Assembly (NCBI GenBank): GCA_046538375.1
Contig: JBKHJA010000035.1
Location: 1-22,711 of the forward strand
Reading direction: 5' to 3'
Length of the DNA: 22,711 nucleotides
Origin: JBKHJA01 sp046538375
GTDB lineage: Bacteria; Acidobacteriota; Aminicenantia; Aminicenantales; Aminicenantaceae
The translations under genes and the position numbers were made by a program. Below are positions 1-9,900 of the stretch, in pieces. The notes beneath the pieces were generated by a model that saw only the letters and a program-made list of their open reading frames with translations, did not search any database and was not told the origin of the DNA. How positions within the stretch are numbered: the stretch's first letter is position 1; each line of letters begins with the position of its first letter.

Positions 1-68
1 TTGAATCATTAATTTACCACTTTTATAGGATTTTATCTACTTCGACCTGGCGAGACCGACTTTTTTTC

Positions 69-89
69 AAAAATCAAAATTTGATTTTT
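69..89. repeat. AT-rich perfect inverted repeat, possible weak terminator
   Basis: AAAAATCAAA at 69-78 and TTTGATTTTT at 80-89 are exact reverse complements around a single base. The repeat lies about 120 bases beyond the stop codon of the kinase gene that reads leftward, and T-runs flank it on both strands. It could therefore act as a weak bidirectional terminator, but the stem is all A/T apart from one G-C pair and would be unstable. The rest of 1-209 holds no convincing gene: short open frames there have no start signal and no recognisable product. Confidence 0.3.
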
Positions 90-209
90 TCCTAATTTTC
101 TTCATGGTGCATTTTAAAAATCTGCTGATCTCAATGTTTCCTTAGATTACAGGGACAAAAATCGGCATGGCACTACATTCTATCTTTTCTTTTAGGAGCC
201 ACCCTCTAG

Positions 210-3164
210 TTATGCACTTTTCAGCCCAGCCAGTCTCCTCCTAGCATCTTCAAGCTCAGCAATACCAGGGTCAGCGTCCTTCCAGATATCCAAAAAAAGC
301 TGATAGTATTGGATGGCTTTTTCGACATCGCCCTTTTTGTCATAAAGTTTTCCCAATTGGTAGTGCGCTTGAATCCAATATTCCTGTGCTTCCCATCCAA
401 ACTGTTTTCTGGTAATCAGATGTTTGTACTTATCGATGGCTTTATCCAAATCGCCCTTTATAAAATAAGCACAGGCCAGCGATTCTAAAATATAATTATC
501 GTCCCGCAATTTGTATGCGACATCGAATAGTTCCAATGCCTGGGCATGATTTCCTCTGGCCAGCTCAATCTCTCCTTTAAGGATATTCAATGAAGCCCGA
601 TCAACCCTGTTTTCCTTATTCATCTTGGATGAAATCTCCTCTAACAATCGCTGCGCCTCCTTTAACTCACCAAACCTTGCGTACATTTTCCCAGAAAGCA
701 GCAGCCACCATGGCTCTATATAGGTTTTGCTTCGAAGTTCGGCCACAGCATCGAGTTCCCTATGGAAGGCATTCCTCATTCCTATTGTCTTGTAAACTGT
801 TGCCAGATACAAACGATCTCTTAGCTCGCTCAACGGATTATTGGTTGTGTTGTTCAATAAAATGGCTTCCTTTAAATGTCCGATCGCTGCTGAGAATTTG
901 CCTTGATACATATCGAGAAGAGCCAGATGGCGGTGACCTGCGGCTTCTTGCCAATCCTCCCCTGTGAGCATTTTCTCAAAGATCTCTTGAGCTTTTTGAA
1001 CTTCACCCAATGCCACGTATGTAAAACCAAACTCGCTGTTGAGATTCTTAACCATGGTAAATTCCGGATTGATCTTTAAGGCTTCAAGATAATTCTCAAT
1101 CGCCTTCTGATGTATTTCCATTCCCCCATAACAGGTAGCGATATTGATGTACGAACTCCACGAGTCAGGATTGACTTCAATGACTCTAGTGAAGGCATCT
1201 ATAGCTTCATTATAGCGATGAAGCATGAGATAGTTGTGTCCTAAATTGTGCCAGCCATTGCTGTCATCTGGATACTTCCTCAGGTATACTTTGTATTTTG
1301 TGGTGGCCTCATCCCGGTTGCCTCTATAAGCTGGAATGATTGCCTGTATCCACAGCTTTTCTCTTTCAGTGAGCCGATCCAAAAGACTCAAGGCTTTGGC
1401 AAAATGTTCCTCTCCTTTAGCCCGATCATTCTTCCAGTAATAGATGGACCCCAGTTCTGCATGAGCCAGTGCAAAATCCGAGTCCAGCTCGAGAGCTTTC
1501 TCCAATAAGGCCACAGCTTCCTCTCCTCGACTCGAGCCTCTAGTGCGCTTAGCTTCGACGTAGTTTTTTAAAGCCTCCAATGAGGATGTGGTGGCTCTGG
1601 GTAAGGCGATCCTCTTTTCTTGGATATCTTTTAAAGATTCACCCAAATCTTTCCTTATTTTCCCGGATAAATCATCTAGAACTTCCAATACACTGTCCTT
1701 CCCTTTCGCCTGGAATGTTTCAGTCTTCAGAGTCATCTGAGTATTGGGATCGACAATTCTTGCGGTCAGTGTGTACACATCTCCCACTTGATTGATACTG
1801 CATGCCACCAGAGCCTTGATCCCTTCACGCTGAGCCACTTCCATTGCCAATTCTTCATCCAACGTATCAACCGTTTCCTTTCCCATCCTTTGGAGTGTTC
1901 CCTTCACCCGGGCTCGAGGAAACACATTGACATACCTTGACTGCTGGATGTTAACCGTTAGTGCTGTGTTCAGGGACTGATCAAAAATTTCATCACCTGT
2001 CATATTTTCAAAATCAGTGATCAGAATCCAATCACGCTCAGAAAAAGGAATTGTTTTCCCTTTATGCCAAGGATGCCAAAGGATTAATCCAATAATCCCC
2101 ACAGTAATAATAAAAAAAGCAGGCATAAATAACTTTTTTGCAGAGACGGTCACTGTTATTTCTTTCGAAGTAAGGGGCTTTTTCTTGACAATTTCTCTTT
2201 GCGTTGTGGGTATCCCCCTCCCGATATTGTTGAGTTCAGACAAAACCTGACCAGCTGATTGATATCTATCTTCATTAGCCTTTGCCATGCATTTGAGGAT
2301 CAATTGACTCATATCATCGGGAATCTGGGGATTCAACTCCTTCGGATCTTTGGGTTTTTCGCCTTTATGTTTCATGGCAATACTTAAAGGAGTATCCCCT
2401 TCGAACGGCAACTGCCCGGTCACCATCTCGTAGAGGATCACACCTAGCGAATATATATCAGAACAGTGATCGATCTCTTTCGCCTCTGCTTGTTCCGGCG
2501 ACATGTATTCAGGTGTTCCGATCATCACGCCCGCTCCAGTGATTCCTTTTGCCTTGAGAGATCGGGCAATCCCGAAGTCCATGATCCGGGCATTTCCATC
2601 TTTATCTATCATTATATTTGAGGACTTCAAATCACGATGCACAACTCCTAACGTATGGGCCTCCAAAAGCCCTTCACATATCTGTTTAGCTACCTTCACC
2701 GCTGTTCCGGTTGCTAACTGTCCTGATCTATGTATAAAACTTTTCAAATCCTCGCCACGCACATATTCCATGGTAATGAAGTGCGCCCCTTCTGCTTCAC
2801 CTAAATCAAACATGCGACACACATTTTTATGTGCAATCATACGTGCTGTCTTCAACTCATTCCTGAATCTCTCAATTGTCTTCTTATCCTTAGCAATTTC
2901 AGGTTTAATAAGCTTGAGAGCAACTTCTTGTTTTAACTTTGTATCCTCAACTCTGTACACTCTTCCCATTCCCCCTTTACCTAATTCTTCGATAATTTCA
3001 TATCTATCGGCCAGAGTGGTCCCTCTGGTTAGTTCTTCTTTGGGAGTTTCCAGGGTTTTGGTTACATCAATACCATTAGGAGCGATAAGCTTTGTCCCAC
3101 AATCTGCACAGAAGGTGGCAGTCTCAGGGTTGTCCAATTGACACTTAGGACACTTTATTGCCAC
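210..3164 (-). CDS. Membrane Ser/Thr protein kinase with N-terminal zinc ribbon and C-terminal TPR repeats
   Basis: This is a 984-residue Hanks-type kinase. Residues 1-26 form a zinc ribbon (C5, C8, C19, C22). The kinase domain spans about 55-314, with glycine loop GKGGMG at 62-67, ATP-binding K84 in VALK, catalytic HRD at 176-178, DFG at 196-198 and SPE at 222-224. All catalytic residues are present, so it should be active. A single membrane segment at about 344-363 puts the kinase in the cytoplasm and the rest outside. Residues about 375-520 resemble the TolB/FlgO-like domain that often follows such kinases, and about 540-980 are TPR repeats. The start is GTG, preceded by GGGTGA at good spacing. 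No substrate gene is adjacent and the gene stands alone. Kinases of this layout are numerous in Acidobacteria and Aminicenantes, and the specific signalling role is unknown. Confidence 0.93.
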   Translation of the reverse strand: MAIKCPKCQLDNPETATFCADCGTKLIAPNGIDVTKTLETPKEELTRGTTLADRYEIIEELGKGGMGRVYRVEDTKLKQEVALKLIKPEIAKDKKTIERFRNELKTARMIAHKNVCRMFDLGEAEGAHFITMEYVRGEDLKSFIHRSGQLATGTAVKVAKQICEGLLEAHTLGVVHRDLKSSNIMIDKDGNARIMDFGIARSLKAKGITGAGVMIGTPEYMSPEQAEAKEIDHCSDIYSLGVILYEMVTGQLPFEGDTPLSIAMKHKGEKPKDPKELNPQIPDDMSQLILKCMAKANEDRYQSAGQVLSELNNIGRGIPTTQREIVKKKPLTSKEITVTVSAKKLFMPAFFIITVGIIGLILWHPWHKGKTIPFSERDWILITDFENMTGDEIFDQSLNTALTVNIQQSRYVNVFPRARVKGTLQRMGKETVDTLDEELAMEVAQREGIKALVACSINQVGDVYTLTARIVDPNTQMTLKTETFQAKGKDSVLEVLDDLSGKIRKDLGESLKDIQEKRIALPRATTSSLEALKNYVEAKRTRGSSRGEEAVALLEKALELDSDFALAHAELGSIYYWKNDRAKGEEHFAKALSLLDRLTEREKLWIQAIIPAYRGNRDEATTKYKVYLRKYPDDSNGWHNLGHNYLMLHRYNEAIDAFTRVIEVNPDSWSSYINIATCYGGMEIHQKAIENYLEALKINPEFTMVKNLNSEFGFTYVALGEVQKAQEIFEKMLTGEDWQEAAGHRHLALLDMYQGKFSAAIGHLKEAILLNNTTNNPLSELRDRLYLATVYKTIGMRNAFHRELDAVAELRSKTYIEPWWLLLSGKMYARFGELKEAQRLLEEISSKMNKENRVDRASLNILKGEIELARGNHAQALELFDVAYKLRDDNYILESLACAYFIKGDLDKAIDKYKHLITRKQFGWEAQEYWIQAHYQLGKLYDKKGDVEKAIQYYQLFLDIWKDADPGIAELEDARRRLAGLKSA

Positions 3165-3191
3165 AGCTCACCCTTTTTCCTGCTTGGCAAA

Positions 3192-3221
3192 AGAATATCA
3201 AATTTATGAGAAAAGAGTCAA
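3192..3221 (-). promoter_or_regulatory. Candidate sigma-70 promoter for the Ser/Thr kinase gene
   Basis: Read on the minus strand, a -35 box TTGACT (3221-3216) is followed after 18 bases by a -10 box TATTCT (3197-3192). It lies about 28 bases upstream of the GTG start of the kinase. The match is good but was found by eye only. Confidence 0.5.
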
Positions 3222-3504
3222 CTCGTATATGCCTCGAATTTATCGTGGATGTTGAGGAGGAAATTATCTCGCCTTAATCGGCCGGGGAAGGAAATCAGGT
3301 CTCTTGAAAGCGCAGACACAATCCTTAGATTCTCGAACGGAGATCAAGCCAGCGAGTTTACGCCGAACTCAGGCTAAAATCTGGATCAAAAAATCGCCAT
3401 GATATTCTATATTTGGGAAACAGGAATAGGATAATAGAGCCAAAAAAGCAGGAGAAATGGACGGAAATGGAAAAAAGAGACAAATTTTCAAGGAAATAAC
3501 TCTC
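3222..3504. other. Intergenic stretch without a recognisable gene
   Basis: Together with the flanking promoter candidates this makes a 409-base gap between the divergent kinase and permease genes. A frame beginning ATG TTG AGG AGG near 3250 runs about 43 codons. Its product resembles nothing I know and it has no ribosome binding site. I see no strong hairpin or repeat here. Confidence 0.5.
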
Positions 3505-3531
3505 TTGACTTTGAAGGATAAGATGTATAGT
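3505..3531 (+). promoter_or_regulatory. Candidate promoter for the small permease gene
   Basis: TTGACT at 3505-3510 is followed by TATAGT at 3526-3531 (15-base spacer). A perfect TATAAT follows at 3532-3537, but its 21-base spacer is too long. Neither spacing is ideal, though the cluster is suggestive. The leader then carries GAGGA at 3560-3564, nine bases before the ATG at 3574. Confidence 0.35.
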
Positions 3532-3573
3532 TATAATGGATCGTATCGTCCCATTAAATGAGGAATCTGTAAA

Positions 3574-4083
3574 ATGAAAACCAATATCATCATCATGTCC
3601 ATCCTTTTTGTGGTCCTTTTCTTTTTAGCCTGGTTTTCTAAGGGAATAGATACAGCCGTTGAAGGCCTCAAGCAGGGAGGATTGATGATAAAAAAGATAT
3701 GGCTGCTGCTGTTCATTGCTCTGGGAGTGGCAGGTTTGATTCAAGTGCTGGTTCCCAAAGACACCATATCACAACTGTTTGGAACAGCAGCAGGATACAA
3801 AGGCATATTGATCGCATGGCTGATAGGAAGTATCATTCCCGGAGCTCCCTATGTTATCCTTCCCATTGCAGCTTCCCTCCTCGCCCGGGGAGCAGGGATA
3901 GCCCCCACCGCCACTCTAGTCCTGGCTGCTTCTCTGGTGGGAATCAGCAGAATTCCCTACGAGATCGCATTCGTGGGCTGGAAATTTTCAGTGGTGCGGG
4001 TAATAGGCGGATTTATCCTGCCGCCTGTGGCCGGATTCATTATTTTTTGGGCCAACAAGCTGCTTAAAATTTATCCCCTCTAA
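3574..4083 (+). CDS. Small membrane permease (DUF318/ArsP-like)
   Basis: This 169-residue protein is almost entirely hydrophobic. I count about four to five membrane segments (roughly residues 3-22, 43-62, 75-102, 106-125 and 138-160). The stretch around residues 80-100 (GSIIPGAPYVILPIAAS) and the preceding LFG motif near 69-71 resemble the conserved core of the DUF318/ArsP permease family. Full-length permeases of that family run about 300-350 residues, so this is a half-size member; such short forms exist and may dimerise. The substrate is not readable from the sequence. ATG is preceded by GAGGA. It is separated from the downstream phosphate genes by 473 bases, so co-transcription is doubtful. 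Confidence 0.75.
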   Translation: MKTNIIIMSILFVVLFFLAWFSKGIDTAVEGLKQGGLMIKKIWLLLFIALGVAGLIQVLVPKDTISQLFGTAAGYKGILIAWLIGSIIPGAPYVILPIAASLLARGAGIAPTATLVLAASLVGISRIPYEIAFVGWKFSVVRVIGGFILPPVAGFIIFWANKLLKIYPL

Positions 4084-4503
4084 AAACACCTATTTCTCCT
4101 CCACTTTGGGTGAGTCATCTTCCCGTCATAAGGATCCACCATCCAAATATGGGTCATTCTCACTCTGCGGCCGGTGATGATTTAGGGTAAGCATTGTTTA
4201 TTCTGCATAGACAGATATCTGTTAGAGGATCATTTGCTTCTTCAAGGAACTATATAAGGAAAATTGGTAAGCCTGACCCTCTGGGGAACGCCGCCTTCAC
4301 TGAACAAAGAAATGAGTGGTATTCGAACTGCCAATTGACTGTGTGACAACGATTTGTCTGAGCATGGGTTCACATCATGATGCGCAAAATATAAGGCGTA
4401 AAAAAAATAAAATTTATCTTTTAGCCCTAACTTTTCTGTGGTAAAGTTATACGTTCAAATGATGGTCAATTTTTACAACTTCAGCACAAAAAACATTCCA
4501 TAT
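4084..4503. other. Intergenic stretch, no gene seen
   Basis: This is the gap between the permease and the Na+/phosphate cotransporter. It is AT-rich toward the right end and carries stop codons in all frames. It contains a TTGACT at 4335-4340 without a convincing -10 partner. No tRNA, terminator-grade hairpin or coding remnant was recognised. Confidence 0.5.
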
Positions 4504-4527
4504 CATTCATACATTCATTCATACATA
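4504..4527 (+). repeat. Tandem 12-base repeat upstream of the phosphate transporter, Pho-box-like
   Basis: CATTCATACATT (4504-4515) is followed directly by CATTCATACATA (4516-4527), an 11 of 12 match. The pair ends 29 bases before the ATG of the Na+/phosphate cotransporter. The known PhoB box is a direct repeat of CTGTCAT-like 7-mers with 11-base periodicity. Here the 7-mer would be CATTCAT (5 of 7) with 12-base periodicity, so the resemblance is partial. It may be an operator for a phosphate response regulator or a chance low-complexity repeat. Confidence 0.35.
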
Positions 4528-4556
4528 TATTCACCATCTCTTCCTGATCCATCAGC

Positions 4557-5639
4557 ATGACCAGCGGCAAAACCATCACCAAAATCATCCTGTTTTTCCT
4601 GGTGCTCTACCTGTTTATCCTGTCCATACAGTTGATGGGAGCCTCCTTCAAGCTGATGGGCAAAGGCTTTGCCGAGGCATTGATCAAGGCCACCTCCAAT
4701 CCAGTGGTAGGGCTTTTGATCGGAATTTTATCCACCAGCATCATTCAGAGCTCTTCCACCACCACTTCTATAACTGTGGGCTGTGTGGCTGGAGGTGTGA
4801 TCACTCTCCAAGGAGCAATCCCCATCATCATGGGAGCCAACATCGGTACCACCATCACCAACACCATTGTCTCCATCGGACATGTGACCAGAAAACAGGA
4901 GTTCCGAAGAGCCTTTGCTGCTGCCACAGTTCATGACTTCTTCAACATCCTGGCGGTCATCATTCTGTTTCCCATGGAATTGACCTTTCATGTGCTGGAA
5001 AAATCAGCTTCAGCCCTATCCAAGGCTTTTGTAGGGATAGGAGGAATTAAATTCTTGAGCCCCTTAAAATTGGTCACCCAGCCACTGATCGATCTTATAG
5101 AAAATATCATTCCTGTGCCTTTGGTGATCCTGATCGGATCTCTATTTTTGCTTTTCTTCTCTTTAACCAGAATAGTCAAGATCATGAGATCTTTAGTGCT
5201 GGAAAAGATAGGCGTTTTCCTGGATAAATACCTGTTCAAGAATGATGCCACTTCTTTCCTTCTGGCAGTGGTGGTCACGGCCGTTGTCCAAAGCAGTTCT
5301 ATCACCACCTCTCTGATCGTTCCCTTGGTGGGAGCGGGCTTACTCACGGTGAGAAAAATATTCCCTTATACATTAGGGGCTAACATCGGCACCACTCTGA
5401 CAGCCATGATGGCTGCCTTTGTGACTCTGAACCCAGTGGCTGTTACTGTGGCTTTCACCCATCTTTTGTTCAACATATTCGCGATTGCCATCATCTATCC
5501 TTTAAAAAGGATTCCCATCAGCGCCGCTGAAGGTTTTGCCAAGATCACTTCTCATTCCAAGAAAAATATCATCATTCTCTTGATGGTTTATTTTCTGCTG
5601 CACATCATACCTCTGGCCTACATTTTATTCATTAAATGA
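4557..5639 (+). CDS. Na+/phosphate cotransporter, NptA/PNaS family
   Basis: This 360-residue inner-membrane protein carries the inverted-repeat signature of type II Na/Pi cotransporters. QSSS followed by a TT(T)S stretch occurs at residues 64-67 and again at 245-248. Each copy is followed by a GANIGTT motif (93-99 and 274-280). These paired motifs line the ion and phosphate path in the family, so sodium-driven phosphate uptake is the likely role. Many relatives have a PhoU domain fused at the C-terminus; here that part is a separate gene starting 56 bases downstream. An in-frame TGA at 4545 fixes the start at ATG 4557, yet no Shine-Dalgarno sequence precedes it. This suggests a leaderless or very short-leader transcript. 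A tandem repeat lies just upstream. Confidence 0.9.
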   Translation: MTSGKTITKIILFFLVLYLFILSIQLMGASFKLMGKGFAEALIKATSNPVVGLLIGILSTSIIQSSSTTTSITVGCVAGGVITLQGAIPIIMGANIGTTITNTIVSIGHVTRKQEFRRAFAAATVHDFFNILAVIILFPMELTFHVLEKSASALSKAFVGIGGIKFLSPLKLVTQPLIDLIENIIPVPLVILIGSLFLLFFSLTRIVKIMRSLVLEKIGVFLDKYLFKNDATSFLLAVVVTAVVQSSSITTSLIVPLVGAGLLTVRKIFPYTLGANIGTTLTAMMAAFVTLNPVAVTVAFTHLLFNIFAIAIIYPLKRIPISAAEGFAKITSHSKKNIIILLMVYFLLHIIPLAYILFIK

Positions 5640-5694
5640 ATAGAGATTGTGCAATGAACACAAAATTATTTATAATAGAACCAAAGGGGAAAAA

Positions 5695-6375
5695 ATGTTT
5701 AAAAAAATATTTGCGGTGTGGAAAAGTGAGGGTCTGTTGAACCAGGCTCTGGAGACCACAGAGAAAATGTTTGAGCTGGCTTCCAGAAATTTTGACATTG
5801 CCATCGAAGAATTGACCAAAAGTTTGGATGTCAAAAGGGCCAATATTTATGTCACTGACCAGAAAATAAATGAATGCGAAAAAGAGGTGAGGCGGAAAGT
5901 CCTCGAACACCTCACCATAAATCCTAAGCAGGATTTGAGCTCTTCTTTGATCCTGATCACTGTGGTCAAAGATTTAGAAAGAATCGGTGATTATGTCAAA
6001 AACATCGTCGAACTTGCTTACCACTATCCACAAAAAATGGAGAAAAACGCCTACACATCTGAGCTGATTGAGATAAGCAAAAGGATGAGCTCAGTATTGA
6101 AAGATTCACTGCGGGTCTTCAGCCAGGCAGATGTGGAGAAAGCAAAAGAATATTACAAATACCACCGGGAAGTCACCCAGAAAACAGACAGCATGACCGA
6201 AAAGATCCTGGAAGAAAAGAAGCTGTCTGTCAGGGAAGCCGTGGTCTATGCTCTTTTTGCCAGGTACCTGAAAAGAATCGCCGCCCATCTGGCCAACATC
6301 CTCACCACGGTGATCAATCCCTTCCATCTGGTGGGGTACGGATTCAACGCCTCTAAAAAAGAGGAAGTGGAATAA
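5695..6375 (+). CDS. PhoU-like phosphate transport regulator
   Basis: This is a 226-residue, all-helical protein of the PhoU superfamily. The motif ERIGDY at residues 95-100 is the metal-binding signature of one PhoU repeat, and an acidic run near 58-64 (INECEKE) matches the other half of such sites. In this family PhoU proteins tune phosphate transporters and phosphate-responsive signalling. Its position 56 bases behind the Na+/phosphate cotransporter points to that transporter as partner. I chose ATG 5695 over an upstream in-frame TTG at 5647 because AAGGGGAA sits directly before the ATG and the first residues then match a usual PhoU N-terminus. It converges with the next gene, with only five bases between the two stop codons. 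Confidence 0.85.
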   Translation: MFKKIFAVWKSEGLLNQALETTEKMFELASRNFDIAIEELTKSLDVKRANIYVTDQKINECEKEVRRKVLEHLTINPKQDLSSSLILITVVKDLERIGDYVKNIVELAYHYPQKMEKNAYTSELIEISKRMSSVLKDSLRVFSQADVEKAKEYYKYHREVTQKTDSMTEKILEEKKLSVREAVVYALFARYLKRIAAHLANILTTVINPFHLVGYGFNASKKEEVE

Positions 6376-6380
6376 AGGTG

Positions 6381-6908
6381 TTATTTTCCAGCCCCAATCA
6401 GGTACTTCTTGGGGTCTGTGTCCATATCGATGAAATTGTCGCCCATCTCCACCAGCTTCTGAGAACAGGATTTCCCGAAAGCCATCACCTCCACGAAACA
6501 CCCCAGAGCATGCTTAAGGTGCATCACCAAAGGGACGAAATCCCCATCACCGCTGATCAAGACTATGGCGTCCAGCTTGGAAGCCAGCTCAATGGTATCC
6601 ATGGCAATACCGATGTCCCAATCCCCTTTCTTGGCACCGCCGTAGAAAACCTGAAGGTCTTTGGCTTTAACCTCATAACCAAAGCTCTTCAGGGCATCAA
6701 AAAAATTAGCCTCATCCTTAACATCTGCCTTTATCACATAGGCGATAGCCCGGATTAGACGCCGGCCTCTTACAGCTTCGCTCAGGATGACTCTGAAGTT
6801 GGCCTTGGCTTTGTATATAAATTTGGCCGAATAATATAAATTCTGGACATCGACAAAAACTCCCACTCTCTGTTCTTTATACATATGGGAACCTTTTCTG
6901 TTATTCAT
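6381..6908 (-). CDS. NYN-domain protein, LabA/DUF88 type putative ribonuclease
   Basis: This 175-residue protein is a single NYN (PIN-like) domain. The acidic metal-site residues expected of the fold are visible: D20 and N23 in GVFVDVQNLYY, D96 and D98 in GDWDIG, D104, and D121/D123 in the SGDGDF motif. NYN proteins of this LabA/DUF88 type are thought to be metal-dependent RNases; the target is unknown. The start at ATG 6908 follows AAGGAAGGGAG at good spacing; a second ATG lies at residue 9. It sits between a phosphate operon on the opposite strand and a histidine kinase upstream on the same strand (89-base gap). That context does not point to a pathway. Confidence 0.85.
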   Translation of the reverse strand: MNNRKGSHMYKEQRVGVFVDVQNLYYSAKFIYKAKANFRVILSEAVRGRRLIRAIAYVIKADVKDEANFFDALKSFGYEVKAKDLQVFYGGAKKGDWDIGIAMDTIELASKLDAIVLISGDGDFVPLVMHLKHALGCFVEVMAFGKSCSQKLVEMGDNFIDMDTDPKKYLIGAGK

Positions 6909-6997
6909 CTCCCTTCCTTTTTCTCATGTTTTACCGCCCCTCCAGCTTATAGCAAAGGAAAAGGGGATGTCAAAGATTTTCTCTGGGATGTCCGGGG

Positions 6998-9900
6998 TTA
7001 AAAAACAATCTCAAATTTGCTTCCCTCACCTCTGGCAAGCTGGATGCCGCCGTCGAGCTGCTTCACCAAATCTGTAACCAGCTGCATACCCAGAGTTTCT
7101 GTGTGCTGCCAATCCATATCTTGGGGAATCCCCATGCCTGTGTCCTCAATAACCAAGGAGTATTTTCCCTTCTTATCCTCGGTCATTCTCACCAGAATTT
7201 TTCCTCTTTTTCCGTCAGGAAAGGCATGCTTGAGTGAATTGGACACCAGCTCATTGATGATCAACCCACAAGGGATGGCTCGATTGATATCCAGGAAAAT
7301 ATCCCTCACATCCACTTCGAGCTCGATGTTATCTGTCTCCGGTCTGTAGATGGAGTACAGATGCATGGCCAGCCTCTTGATGTAATCAGAGAAATTGATC
7401 CTGGCCAAATCCTTGGATTGATAAAGCGATTCGTGGATGAGGGCCATAGAACGGATCCGGTTATGGGAAACATTGAAAATATCAAGAATTTTTTTATCTC
7501 CGATCTTTCTTGACTGCAGGCGAAGAAGACTGGAGATGATCTGCATGTTGTTCTTCACCCGGTGATGAATTTCTCTGAGCATCACTTCTTTTTCCTGAAG
7601 CGAGGTTTTGATCTTCTGTTCAGCTTTTTTGCGCTCCGTGATATCCCTGGCCACCACCTGTATCCCCACATCCTGTCCTCTCTCTTTTATAAAGCCAATC
7701 CGTACTTCTGCTTGATAAGAAGTTCCGTCTTTATGACGCCAACTCACCTCAAACGGCGGAGGAGTCTCTCCTCGAGAGGCGGAGTTGAGAAGATTCATGT
7801 ATTTGGGAATGTCCTTTTTGGGCAGTAATTTGAGCTGGGTGAGATGTTTTCCTATGATCTCGTCCTTCACATACCCTGTGGCTCTGGTCATAAAAGTATT
7901 GCAGGAGGTAATCACCCCTTTCATGTCCAAAAACAATATGGCATCCGGTGAGAGCTCAACCAGATTCCTGTATTTCTCCTCGCTCACCCGCAGTGCCTTT
8001 TCTGCCCGCTTGCGATCCGTGATATCCCGGTAGATGCCGTAAACAGCCACCACCTCTCCGTTTAAAACAATGGGTGAGGCCAGCACGGAGACACTGATAG
8101 CTGTTCCATCCTTGCGCCTGCGGATGGCTTCAAAGGCCACGTTTTCGCCCTGGGCCACTTTCCTGGTGATCAAAAGACTTTTATCTAATTCTTCCTTAGT
8201 CCCTATCAGTTCATCCACATGACGCCCAACCACTTCCTCGGGCATATAGCCGAACAATCGAGTGAATTCACTGTTCACCCTAATGACTTTTCCCTGTGTA
8301 TCGGCCATCACTATTCCTTCTAGAGCACTCTCAAACAATCCGGCAAGATGAGCTTTTTCGATTTGTAGCCTCTCCTCAGCTTTCTTGCGCTCAGTTATGT
8401 CCCGATGAATACTCAAAATGGCCTTCTTTCCCTTATAATTCACCACCGCTGCGTTGATTTCTAAGAATATTTCGCTTCCGTCCTTTCGATAATGAACGGT
8501 CTCAAAATTATGGTATCTTCCTCTATTTAATGTCTCCTTAATCCGCGACTTGTCTGTGGCCGCATCCTTGGAGATCTCCTCAAGAGACATCCCTATAAAT
8601 TCCGAACGGCTGAATCCATACATCTCACAGGCACGAGGATTAACATCAATAATGATCTCATCCTCGGGAACAAAAATGATGATGGCATCGTGCGCATTCT
8701 CGAACACACTTCGATAATCCTGTTCAGACTGCTTGAGCTCTTCTTCGGCGCGCTTACGTTCGGTGATATCTAAAATCTGAGCCACAGTGTGGATTCTTCC
8801 TGCTCTATCTTTGATCACAGCGGATCTGATCTCCACATGCCTCTTCTCTCCTTTTTTATGGACAACATTGAATTCGTAGCGGGGCGGCACTTTTTTTCCC
8901 TTTTGTCTTTTTTTGTACCGATCCGAGACAAGCTTTCTGCTTTCCTCGTCCAGAAACCCGCGGAAGTCCTGTCCGAGCGTTTCTTTGCGTGAATAGCCTA
9001 ATATTCGGCAGAGCTGGTCGTTCACATACACAATTTTATAAGAATCATCAACCATAAGAATCCCCGCATGAGAGTTCTCCACGATGGAACGGAACAATTC
9101 TTCGCTTTCCCTCAGTGCCTCTTCTGCTTTCCTGTGCTTGGTGGTGTCTATCATGGTGGACCGCACGCCAATGACCTTTCCCTCTCTATCTCGATCCAAA
9201 ACATCATCGATGGCCACATAAATCTGGGTCCCGTTTTTTCTGACATATATCCTGTTCTTTTCCCTTGGAACTCGACAGCCGGATATCTTTTTTTTAAACC
9301 TCTTTCGGGCCTCTGATCTCTGGGAGGGCAGAATAAAAGAAAAGATGGACTTTCCCACCATTTCCTCTTTTTTGTATCCCAGCATATCTGCTTCGGTCTG
9401 GTTGACACGAATGATAGTTCCCTTTTTATCCAGGATATGATAAGCTGCCGGCGCTTTATCCCATAATTCCCTGTAGCGGCTTTCACTCTCCTGGAGTGCT
9501 TTTTCCATCTTCATGGATTGGGCGTGCAAATTGGCATTTTTTACAGCACCGGAGGCCACATGGGCAAAACTTTTTATCATCTCCAGTTCTTCCCTTGGTA
9601 ACTGCTTTTCTGAACTGGTGATGAATATGCCGCCCACCACCTGCTTCTCGATCATCAGAGGGACCACAATATAATTCTTTGTCTGCCTAAGTCGTTGAAG
9701 AATCATGCATGTTTTTTTATTGACCAGAGGATAGGCTATATCCACCAAAGAATCACTGATCAACACTCTGCCCTCAATAACCGCTCTTATGCCGGCACTC
9801 AATTCTGGGTCTGCAGGAAACGAAAAATTCTCCAGCGAATAACCCAGTATCTTGTTTATCTGGGGCAGAAGCCGCATTTTTGTGGTGAGGGCTCTGACCT

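Noticed and set aside
160..185. TGGCAC at about 168, resembling half of a sigma-54 promoter
   Set aside because: No matching TTGC element at the required spacing and no gene start follows on that strand.
2503..3141. 212-codon plus-strand frame opposite the kinase domain
   Set aside because: It is antisense to the strongly conserved kinase domain, whose motifs are all intact; its product has no recognisable features.
3250..3381. Short frame ATG TTG AGG AGG in the kinase-permease gap
   Set aside because: About 43 codons, no ribosome binding site and no similarity I recognise.
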